Part shown: piece by piece, positions 8,301 through 13,777 of the stretch | How positions within the stretch are numbered: the first letter of the stretch is position 1 | Layout of the letters: every line of letters begins with the position of its first letter | Assembly (NCBI GenBank): GCA_937958365.1 | Contig: CALFEW010001001.1 | Span: 1-13,777, forward strand | Length of the DNA stretch: 13,777 bases | Direction: 5' to 3' | Source: an uncultured Chloroflexota bacterium | GTDB taxonomy: Bacteria > Chloroflexota > Anaerolineae > Promineifilales > Promineifilaceae | Translations under genes and position numbers: made by a program | The notes under the pieces: generated by a model | Database searches by the model: none | What the model saw: the letters and a program-made list of their open reading frames with translations, nothing else | Told to the model about the DNA's origin: nothing

Positions 8301-9447
8301 CTTCCTGCTTGCCCATTACGACGAAGCCACCCGCGAATACACACCCACACTGGCCGTCAAACAGGATGAACTCCTGCCCACAGCGACGCGCATTTTGCGG
8401 CCCGGCGAACCGCTCTATGCTTTCTTACACAGCAGACATCACCTGCTCACCCACACAGACGCCGCCGATGCACTGCCCGGCGCTTTCCCCGGCAACCACG
8501 ATGCAAAATCGGGTCTATGGATTCCCCTGATGCGTGAAGGCGCGCCTTCCGGTCTGATTTGTGTGCAATCGTATCGTCCATACGCCTACCGCGAAAACGA
8601 CGTACAACTGCTGCGCAGCATTGCCACCCAGGCCAGCCTGGCCCTGGAAAATGCGCGCCTGTTTGAGCAGATTCAGGCCAGCGTGGCCCAATTACGCCAG
8701 CTAGATCACCTGAAAAACCAATTCCTGGCGAACATGTCGCATGAACTGCGCACGCCGCTCAACTCCATCATCGGTTTCTCGCGGGTTATCCTGAAAGGGA
8801 TTGATGGCCCGCTGACCCCGGAACAAGAGGAAGACCTGAATTCCATCTACAACAACGGTCACCACTTGCTCATGCTGATCAACGAAATCCTGGACATGGC
8901 GAAGATTGGCGCCGGTAAGATGACCCTGACCTTTGAACAGGTCAACCTGACCGACATCATTGCCACCTCGGTGGCGACCATTCGCAGCCTGGTCCACGAG
9001 GAAGTGGAATTGGTAAGCAAGGTTTCGCCCAATTTGCCATTCATCGAGGCAGACCCGGTGCGTATTCGCCAGATTTTGATCAATTTGTTGTCGAATGCGG
9101 CCAAATTCACCACAAAAGGGACGATTCGGGTAACGGCCGTTGCCGAAAACGCCCCCACCCCGCACGTCCTGCTTACCGTCAGCGACACCGGCATCGGTAT
9201 TGCCACCAGAGATTTCGACAAATTGTTTACCGCCTTTGAACAGGTAGACAATTCCACCACACGCACCGCCGGTGGCACAGGTCTGGGCTTACCTATTACC
9301 CAGTGGCTTGTCAACATGCATCATGGTAAGCTTTGGCTGGAAAGCCAGGTGGGGTCAGGGACCACTTTTTTCATCCGCCTGCCGCTCGTACAACCAACAG
9401 AAGAGCAACCGGAAGAGGCGCTGCCTAAAACGGCCGTGCCCACCTGA
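5392..9447 (+). CDS. Soluble multi-GAF histidine kinase (HisKA + HATPase_c)
   Basis: This is a 1351-residue sensor kinase without transmembrane helices. Residues 1 to about 125 form an all-helical module reminiscent of RsbRD-type N-terminal domains. A coiled coil follows (about 128-180). GAF-like modules lie at roughly 186-323, 324-425 (short and degenerate), 448-597, 610-766, 780-930 and 950-1095. The transmitter is complete. The HisKA phosphoacceptor is H1117 in SHELRTP. The ATPase has an N-box with N1235 (LLSNAAKF), a G1 box at D1265 (DTGIGI) and a G2 box at 1294-1299 (GGTGLG). The F-box region reads FEQVD. The C-terminus is a short Glu- and Pro-rich tail with no receiver domain, so phosphate must pass in trans, most simply to the receivers at 1621, 2047, 9507 or 11248. 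The third GAF is clearly paralogous to the fourth GAF of the upstream sensor. Kinase activity is well supported; the ligands and cognate receiver are unknown. Confidence 0.94.
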   Translation: MNIPNFEQQWQNHRAEMIRAASEAFSEYVADNREELKSIQRGPYVSAEIVDLAWRYLLTTASNFDVGAAATHLAKQGLAIVSGSHMLQAINEVVYQALFFDLEDRQTAVEIIHKLNDFQLIFLEKLAETREVVQLRAQEESQIALQQALYTQLEQQRLLRRSVEQRSQSLNEILQLNARLARAATETELLDEAVSGICQALMLEHVTIYEKVLPDGPWQVRTTTAENPQIVEPDAPDVQYTLAQAQVHELGEFVHRHHKTRHVTNLSVTLILPLDAGWLGALIAHSNQIATDDKNELPILLRTFGQGLATLWRNLYLLLETTQRARELEILHGRYVDSIWSTDQAALTAHMETNGLQIQRHLGQTLPDTQASSANSVNIDLRIGEQTFGHVNLPADLDLSDEDQAYIQTLIREMGIALNNAYLLQTTRAYSNQLQLAAEVSGAATSTLERHHLIEEAVELIRARFNYYYVGLFLVDEPRQTAVLQAGTGEAGRIQVERNHQLPVGGGSMIGSAIAANQARVAQNVTQAHDFAPNPFLPDTRAELALPLRSRGQVIGALSVQSVQEAAFTPESVTVLQNLADQLAAAIVNADLFSQIQANLTEASLIYDIGRQISEARNQGDVYNALIEFARQSGLVDLAQIVIVDDPEYLTCPAVWQRSDLPVAPFGRYPRSQFLYEDQLNKNEIVILRDPPAETTPDDLARQLFAASAVTAVALIPIFVEAQWLGTLILQTTAGQAFNERSLQPFRTLADQAAVTLANQQLLRQTELLYQIGRSLSQALTRDDALMIAVQEIAQYTGASQCRIVLYDAQQGMGQIAAEAEPSFGAQTAVFPMGGDFAYDTLNKLRQPLLLSKTEAAIPAEVVERYLTPFGAELSLLIPAASQQDLIGFLALDSAGQRPFSANQVIFAQTVVDHLTTQIENLKLLDEALTSAQELIFLNQIQSNISSILNLDQLVQSIYREVGGLIDNTFFLLAHYDEATREYTPTLAVKQDELLPTATRILRPGEPLYAFLHSRHHLLTHTDAADALPGAFPGNHDAKSGLWIPLMREGAPSGLICVQSYRPYAYRENDVQLLRSIATQASLALENARLFEQIQASVAQLRQLDHLKNQFLANMSHELRTPLNSIIGFSRVILKGIDGPLTPEQEEDLNSIYNNGHHLLMLINEILDMAKIGAGKMTLTFEQVNLTDIIATSVATIRSLVHEEVELVSKVSPNLPFIEADPVRIRQILINLLSNAAKFTTKGTIRVTAVAENAPTPHVLLTVSDTGIGIATRDFDKLFTAFEQVDNSTTRTAGGTGLGLPITQWLVNMHHGKLWLESQVGSGTTFFIRLPLVQPTEEQPEEALPKTAVPT

Positions 9448-9506
9448 CCCACCGGGCCAATAAAAAAACAACTATATCAATCCATGGAAGCAACATCAGA
9501 CGTATT

Positions 9507-11189
9507 ATGAGAAATTTTTCCGTTATTTGCCGTACCTGTCACACCAAAACACCTTACACTCAACCCATCACTGCCTGCCCAAACTGCGGCGAAAACTGGC
9601 TAGACGCCATCTACGAAGATGATTCCCAAGCCCTTCAGGACTGGCGGACCCGTCTTTGCACTCACGGCGCGAACCTCTGGCGCTACCGCGAACGCCTGCC
9701 CCTGCGCGACGACGCCAACATCGTCTCCCTGGGCGAAGGCTGGACGCCGCTCCTGCGCGCCCACAACCTGGGCCTGATGCTCGGCCACGCCAACATCTTC
9801 ATCAAAGATGAGCGTCAGGGGCCAACCGGCTCCTTCAAAGATCGCCAGGCGACCCTGGCCATCAGCGCCCTCAAAGAGGCCGGCATCACCGAAGCCGTTG
9901 TCGCCTCCACCGGCAACGTCGCCATCGCGTTTTCCGCTTACGCCGCCCGCGCCGGGATCAAGCTCTGGGTTTTTGTCACCAGTTCCGTGCCCGCCGACAA
10001 AATGCGCGAGGTGGCCTTGTATGGCGCGGAAGTCATCAAAGTGGCCGGAACTTATGACGAATGCAAAAAAGTGGCCGCCGATTTTGCCGCCAGCAAAAAT
10101 CTATTCCTGGACCAGGGCATCAAAGGCATTACCGCCAAAGAAGCGATGAAAACGCTGGCCTACGAGGTGGCCGAACAGTTAGGCAACATCACCGCCGGCG
10201 CAGAGGCTTCCTGGCCTGGCGGCGACCGCCACGCCTGGCAAGCGCCCGACTGGTATTTGCAATCGGTCAGCGGCGGACTGGGGCCGGTGGGCGTGATGAA
10301 GGGTTTTGCGGAATTATTTGAGCAAGGCGTCGTGGACAGAGTGCCGAAACTGGCCTGCTTTCAGGCCAGCGGCTGCGCGCCGATGGCAACTTCCTTCCAC
10401 AAGGGGCTGGACAAGGCCGAAAACGTGGACAACCCGATCACCGACATCACCACGCTGGCAACTGGCGTGCCGGGCGTGGCTTACGAAGTGATTCGTGAAT
10501 TGATTCAAACCTATGGCGGGACGATTGACGCGATTGACGACGCGGACGCTTTTGCGGCGCTGCAAGTGGTGGCGCGCATGGATGGGCTGTCTATTGAACC
10601 GGCAACGGCCGTTACCTTTGCCGGCCTTTTTAAACTCGTCCGCGAGGGCGTCATCCAGCCACACGAAACCGTCGTCGTCAACTGCTCCGGTCACACCTTC
10701 CCCGTCGAAAAACACATTATTGGCGACCATTACACCCGCGACGTGGTGCTAGACGAAATGGCCGACCATCACGGCCGTCAGGATGGTCTGCTCGCCGCCC
10801 TGGAAGACATAGACCCCCGCGTTCAGCGCATCGCCATCCTTGAAGACAACCCGGACGCCGCCCGCCTCATTCGCCGTATCTTGCAAGCCCAGGGCGACTA
10901 CCTCATCGAAGAAGCCAACAACGGCCTGGATGGACTGGTCCTCATCAAAGAAAAACGGCCCAACCTGGTTATCCTGGACCTGATGATGCCGGGATTGGAT
11001 GGCTTTGCCGTGGTGGACGCCATGAAAAAAGACCGCCGCCTGCAAGACGTACCCATCATTGTCATCACCGCTAAGGAATTATCGCCTATTGAAAGAGAAC
11101 GACTTGACGGTAAAATAAAAGCACTGTTGCAAAAAGGCTCCTTTATGGATTCCGATTTGCTGAGCGACATTCGCCAGGCGTTACCGTAG
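9507..11189 (+). CDS. Threonine-synthase-like PLP enzyme fused to C-terminal receiver domain
   Basis: This 560-residue protein joins a fold-type II PLP enzyme to a receiver domain in one uninterrupted frame. The N-terminus is a zinc ribbon with C8, C11, C24 and C27 (CxxC pairs). The PLP lysine is K111 in PTGSFKDR, and STGNVAIAFSAYAARAG matches the Asn-containing cofactor loop of threonine synthases. The later active-site segments are less typical: SVSGGLGPVG and NCSGHTFPVEKH, where classical enzymes have TGHGLK-like endings. The enzyme is therefore thrC-like, but its substrate is uncertain. A linker (about 408-440) leads to a receiver with E446-D447, phosphoacceptor D491 in ILDLMMPGLDG, T521 and K543. 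That lysine is followed by Gly instead of the common Pro. The gene starts 59 bases after the kinase and has no strong ribosome-binding site. Phosphorylation probably tunes the enzyme or its assembly; that is inference. Simple mis-joining is unlikely, because both halves share base composition and the frame is clean. Confidence 0.9.
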   Translation: MRNFSVICRTCHTKTPYTQPITACPNCGENWLDAIYEDDSQALQDWRTRLCTHGANLWRYRERLPLRDDANIVSLGEGWTPLLRAHNLGLMLGHANIFIKDERQGPTGSFKDRQATLAISALKEAGITEAVVASTGNVAIAFSAYAARAGIKLWVFVTSSVPADKMREVALYGAEVIKVAGTYDECKKVAADFAASKNLFLDQGIKGITAKEAMKTLAYEVAEQLGNITAGAEASWPGGDRHAWQAPDWYLQSVSGGLGPVGVMKGFAELFEQGVVDRVPKLACFQASGCAPMATSFHKGLDKAENVDNPITDITTLATGVPGVAYEVIRELIQTYGGTIDAIDDADAFAALQVVARMDGLSIEPATAVTFAGLFKLVREGVIQPHETVVVNCSGHTFPVEKHIIGDHYTRDVVLDEMADHHGRQDGLLAALEDIDPRVQRIAILEDNPDAARLIRRILQAQGDYLIEEANNGLDGLVLIKEKRPNLVILDLMMPGLDGFAVVDAMKKDRRLQDVPIIVITAKELSPIERERLDGKIKALLQKGSFMDSDLLSDIRQALP

Positions 11190-11247
11190 CGAGTTTTGGC
11201 TCAAGCGTGGGCGCAACCATGGGTAAGAGGGCAACCGGTAGACAACC

Positions 11248-12510
11248 ATGACCGAAAAAGCTGCAAGAATTCTTTACATTGAAGATGACCATGCCAGCCG
11301 ACGCCTCGTCGAACGAGTGCTAACCAGTCGCGGGTATGAAGTTTTGGTTGCCACCGAAGGACTGGACGGCATCAATCTGGCGCGGGAGCAGAACCCCCAG
11401 CTTATTCTCATGGACATCAATCTGCCGAATATGGACGGCCGTGAAATCACCACCCGCCTGCGCAGCCTGCCCAACTTCTCCGAAGTACCCATCGTCGCCC
11501 TGACCGCCAACATCAGCGCCGGCAGCCGGGAATTGGCCCTGGCCGCCGGCTGCACCGGCTTTATGACCAAACCCATAGACGTTGCCACCTTTCCCGCCGA
11601 CGTCGAACGATTCCTGCAAGGCAAACAAGACAAGCTGAGCGTGGCCGAACGCAACGAACATCTGGAAAAACACGCCCAAAACCTGGTGGAAAGCCTGGAA
11701 AAAAAGGTGCGGGAACTGCGCGCCGCCAACAAACGCCTGATGGAACTGGACAGCCTGAAGAGTGATTTTATCGTCCTGGTATCGCACGAATTACGCACGC
11801 CGCTGACGCTGGTGAGCGGCTATTCCCACCTGCTGGCCGAACAGGTGGCAAACAAACACGATCTGGTTCCGGCCCAATCTATCTCCGGCATCGCCGAAGG
11901 ATTGCAATCCGGCGTCGCCCGGATGCAAGACGTCATCAACGAGATTATTAGCGTGGTACGTATTTCGTCGGGCACGCTGGACCTCTCTTTAGGCCCCGTG
12001 CGGCTCACCAAAGTGGTTAGTGACGTGCAGAAGACCTATGCAGACATCTGCCGTAAACGTAACCTGAAGCTAAACGTAGCCGACTTTAGCACGCTGCCGC
12101 TGATTCAGGGGGATGGCCGGCGGATTCAGGCGGCCGTGGAACACGTGGTGGGGAACGCTGTCAAATACACGCCCGACGGCGGCGCGATTCACGTCACCGG
12201 CCATTACGTATCAGACAAAGCGGTAGACATCATCATCACCGATACGGGCATTGGCATCCCGCTTGAGGAGCAGCGTCATATTTTTGATCAGTTTTATACG
12301 TTGGGTTCAATCCAACATCATTCAACCAGCAAATCGGCTTTTCAGGGCGGGGGATTGGGCCTGGGACTGGCGATTGCCAAAGGGATTGTGGAGGCGCATC
12401 ACGGCCGTATCTGGGTAGAAAGTGAGCGTCGAGACCCGGAAAATCCGCCTGGCAGCACGTTCCATATCTTGCTTCCCTTATCCCCCTCAGATGAAGTGCC
12501 GTCTTTGTAG
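11248..12510 (+). CDS. Receiver-HisKA-HATPase response regulator/kinase (REC-HK)
   Basis: This 420-residue soluble protein has its receiver before the transmitter, the reverse of a classical hybrid kinase. In the receiver, the acidic residues are E12-D13-D14, the phosphoacceptor is D56 in LMDINLPNMDG, the switch residue is T86 and the Lys is K108 in TKPID. A coiled coil (about 128-165) leads to HisKA with H180 in SHELRTP. The ATPase has N303 (GNAVKYT), D332 in DTGIGI and a Gly-rich GGGLGLGL lid. All residues needed for autophosphorylation and phosphotransfer are present. Proteins of this order typically let receiver phosphorylation gate the attached kinase, so it could relay from the 5392 kinase to other receivers. 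It starts 58 bases after the PLP-receiver gene. An earlier ATG at 11219 is out of frame and soon stops. The receiver resembles that of the 1621 gene. Confidence 0.93.
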   Translation: MTEKAARILYIEDDHASRRLVERVLTSRGYEVLVATEGLDGINLAREQNPQLILMDINLPNMDGREITTRLRSLPNFSEVPIVALTANISAGSRELALAAGCTGFMTKPIDVATFPADVERFLQGKQDKLSVAERNEHLEKHAQNLVESLEKKVRELRAANKRLMELDSLKSDFIVLVSHELRTPLTLVSGYSHLLAEQVANKHDLVPAQSISGIAEGLQSGVARMQDVINEIISVVRISSGTLDLSLGPVRLTKVVSDVQKTYADICRKRNLKLNVADFSTLPLIQGDGRRIQAAVEHVVGNAVKYTPDGGAIHVTGHYVSDKAVDIIITDTGIGIPLEEQRHIFDQFYTLGSIQHHSTSKSAFQGGGLGLGLAIAKGIVEAHHGRIWVESERRDPENPPGSTFHILLPLSPSDEVPSL

Positions 12511-12517
12511 GAATATG

Positions 12518-12542
12518 GTGGGCGGGTCTTGCAGCCACCCAC
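12518..12542 (+). terminator. Weak hairpin after the signalling cluster
   Basis: GTGGG at 12518-12522 pairs with CCCAC at 12538-12542, and GG/CC may pair inside after one mismatch. It lies just after the stop of the kinase gene, so it could mark the end of the transcript. There is no T-run after it, so it does not look like a normal intrinsic terminator. The remaining gap to 12652 shows TTGTCA at 12611-12616 and TGATAT at 12635-12640, a poor promoter candidate with 18-base spacing. Confidence 0.25.
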
Positions 12543-12652
12543 TCAAGAGCGACTACGAGCATCGCCCTTACGTCGCATCACCATCTTAAGACCTGCGGTT
12601 TAATGAGGTGTTGTCATTTGTATTGCCCATGATCTGATATGCGTCTAATCTC

Positions 12653-13666
12653 ATGCTTCCTCCCCATGACGTAGTTGATCCCCTCCCTGAAGTTGCAATT
12701 GAACAGAAAACGCCGCTTGAAAATAAAGAGCAACAGGCGCGCCGCTGGCGCGAAGGGCTGTTTTGGGCGCTTCTGTCGCCTGTTTTCTTAGGGACCATCC
12801 CGATTTTCGCCAAACTTGCTTACGCGGCCGGGGCCAATGTATTGACGGTGGTCGCTTTTCGCACACTGTTTGCGGCGGCCGTGTTGTGGACGGCCGTTCT
12901 CATTTTTGCGCCTCATTTCATCCGCAGTTCCACGCCAGGCATCCTCAGCAGCCTGCTGGCGGGGGGCGTGAACGGCATTGGCTCGCTGTTTTACTACGCC
13001 AGCCTCAGCCGCATAGACGCCTCGGTCGGCCAGCTGTTGAACATCAGTTATCTCATCTTCGTCACCATCTTGCTGCGCCTGATCGGCCATTCCATCTCTC
13101 GGCTGACCTTGTTGCGCACTGCACTGGCCGTTTTTGCCATTTATTTGCTCACTATTGGCGGCCTTAACCTGCCCGATTGGCTGGGCGCAGGCATGATGTT
13201 GGTGGCGGCGTTCACCTATGCCTTCCAACTGGTTCTCAGCCAGCGCATTATGTTCGACGTGCCTGCGCCGACCATGACCCTCTATGCCATCACGGCTATG
13301 GCCGGGGTGGTGACGCTGGCCTGGCTGCTCTTTCCCACGCCGCTGACGGCCGTTCCCGCCGCCGGTTGGGAAGCCATTTTTTTGATGGGACTGGTGACGG
13401 CCGTTTCCCGACTCACCCTCTTTCTGGGCGTCAAAAAGTTGGGCAGTATGCAGACTGCCCTGCTGGGCGTGCTGGAAGTCGTCGTCAGCATCGTCCTGGC
13501 AATTTTATTCCTGGGCGAGACGTTAACGGCCGTGCAATGGCTCGGGGCGCTGGTGCTGCTCGTCAGCATCCTGCTCGTCCGCTACGAACGCAACATCCCC
13601 AAATTTGTGGACTGGTGGCAAATCATCTGGCGCTGGCGGCTGCCAAAGGGGAACCGTGAGCCGTAG
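12653..13666 (+). CDS. EamA/DMT-superfamily transporter, ten TM helices
   Basis: This is a 337-residue inner-membrane permease of the drug/metabolite transporter superfamily. A hydrophilic N-terminus of about 35 residues precedes ten hydrophobic segments, roughly at 36-56, 61-82, 96-116, 122-143, 148-168, 172-196, 204-226, 235-258, 262-285 and 289-311. They form two EamA repeats of five helices. The second repeat ends in the family's typical LGETLTAVQWLGA segment. Members export or import small metabolites, including amino acids (RhtA exports threonine and homoserine), sugars and nucleotide derivatives; the substrate here cannot be read from sequence. The ATG at 12653 is the first in frame after a stop at 12635-12637, and no clear ribosome-binding site precedes it. 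The 142-bp gap suggests its own promoter. The final codons (GNREP then TAG) lie in a short CCGTRAR repeat, so the extreme C-terminus may be repeat-derived. Confidence 0.9.
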   Translation: MLPPHDVVDPLPEVAIEQKTPLENKEQQARRWREGLFWALLSPVFLGTIPIFAKLAYAAGANVLTVVAFRTLFAAAVLWTAVLIFAPHFIRSSTPGILSSLLAGGVNGIGSLFYYASLSRIDASVGQLLNISYLIFVTILLRLIGHSISRLTLLRTALAVFAIYLLTIGGLNLPDWLGAGMMLVAAFTYAFQLVLSQRIMFDVPAPTMTLYAITAMAGVVTLAWLLFPTPLTAVPAAGWEAIFLMGLVTAVSRLTLFLGVKKLGSMQTALLGVLEVVVSIVLAILFLGETLTAVQWLGALVLLVSILLVRYERNIPKFVDWWQIIWRWRLPKGNREP

Positions 13667-13681
13667 CCGTGAACCGTAAGC
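13652..13681 (+). repeat. Short tandem CCGTRAR repeat overlapping the transporter stop codon
   Basis: Four units in a row read CCGTGAG, CCGTAG (one base short), CCGTGAA and CCGTAAG. The TAG stop of the transporter at 13664-13666 lies inside the second unit. The array is too short and regular to be a CRISPR. It resembles the low-complexity CCGTAAG-type intergenic repeats I associate with Anaerolineae genomes, which is recollection and not a search result. Confidence 0.7.
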
Positions 13682-13696
13682 AAGAATATTTGTCCA

Positions 13697-13750
13697 AGAT
13701 TACGCCGATTACGCAGATTTTGTCTTCAATCTGTGAAATCGGCGTAATCT
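13697..13750. repeat. Long imperfect palindrome (23-bp arms, 8-base loop)
   Basis: The left arm 13697-13719 and the right arm 13728-13750 are complementary at 21 of 23 positions, with an 8-base loop at 13720-13727. The outer 14 base pairs are perfect. The left arm contains GATTACGC twice, at 13698-13705 and 13707-13714, so a 9-base period is embedded in the palindrome. A T-run follows at 13760-13765. It could act as a bidirectional terminator for the transporter gene or be a dispersed palindromic element. I recall similar GATTACGC-rich repeats between genes in environmental genomes, but cannot check copy number here. Confidence 0.8.
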
Positions 13751-13777
13751 GTGATAAACCTTTTTGGTTCTGGCTTG

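Larger units (their letters stand above)
506..13533. repeat. Dispersed octamer palindrome ACGGCCGT, 26 exact copies
   Basis: By eye I count 26 copies, starting at 506, 959, 1235, 1374, 2306, 3125, 3798, 4039, 5335, 5352, 5710, 6386, 6832, 7522, 7873, 8082, 9133, 9430, 10605, 10771, 11435, 12401, 12890, 13346, 13397 and 13526. At equal base composition about 0.2 copies would be expected in this length. All lie inside coding regions. They occur in three codon phases: Thr-Ala-Val (15), x-Gly-Arg (8) and x-Arg-Pro (3). A protein motif is therefore not the cause. Eight copies extend to AACGGCCGTT. The behaviour is like the HIP1 palindrome of cyanobacteria. Confidence 0.9.

Noticed and set aside
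3150..8700. GAF domains as phytochrome-type or cyclic-nucleotide photoreceptor/binding domains
   Set aside because: I see no chromophore-attachment Cys in the usual context and no NKFDE motif, so a specific ligand cannot be assigned.
9448..9506. Separate promoter for the PLP-receiver gene
   Set aside because: TATATC at 9473-9478 has no matching -35 hexamer at a proper distance, so read-through from the kinase is equally likely.
10700..10840. PLP enzyme-receiver fusion as an artefact of a missed stop or frameshift
   Set aside because: The linker is in one clean frame with no homopolymer run at the junction. Base composition and motif content (ACGGCCGT at 10771) match both sides, and there is no ATG with a ribosome-binding site in front of the receiver.
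13652..13750. CRISPR array
   Set aside because: The units are 6-7 bp without spacers, and the adjacent element is a single hairpin.

Overview
The window is 13.8 kb of GC-rich bacterial DNA. Every gene I can support lies on the + strand. I infer a Chloroflexota (Anaerolineae-like) origin, with moderate confidence, from three things: very long histidine kinases built from many tandem GAF modules, an extreme density of the palindrome ACGGCCGT inside genes, and intergenic repeats of the CCGTRAR and GATTACGC type. There is no rRNA, tRNA or protein marker here that would fix the taxon.

Layout. Positions 2-1405 are the 3' part of a GH13 alpha-amylase-family glycosidase that begins before the window. 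A 215-bp AT-richer gap follows (1406-1620) and probably holds the promoter of the next cluster. The cluster starts with two single-domain CheY-like receivers (1621-2034 and 2047-2487). Next comes a membrane protein with six predicted transmembrane helices and four GAF domains but no kinase domain (2489-5395). Its stop codon overlaps the start of a soluble 1351-residue multi-GAF histidine kinase (5392-9447). After short gaps come a threonine-synthase-like PLP enzyme fused to a C-terminal receiver domain (9507-11189) and a receiver-HisKA-HATPase protein (11248-12510). After a 142-bp gap comes a ten-helix EamA/DMT transporter (12653-13666). The window ends in short repeats and a long, near-perfect hairpin.

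How the genes may work together (inference). The stretch 1621-12510 looks like one signalling cluster. It has many GAF ligand-sensing modules, two transmitter domains and four receiver domains, but no DNA-binding, cyclase, phosphodiesterase or phosphatase output. The only non-signalling domain tied to a receiver is the PLP enzyme. The simplest reading is that phosphoryl transfer controls an amino-acid enzyme directly, or that the enzyme's ligand state feeds into the relay. The EamA transporter next door could move a related metabolite, but that link rests on proximity alone.

The strongest points for a second look are the PLP enzyme-receiver fusion and the 26 exact copies of ACGGCCGT, all inside coding sequence and spread over all three codon phases.
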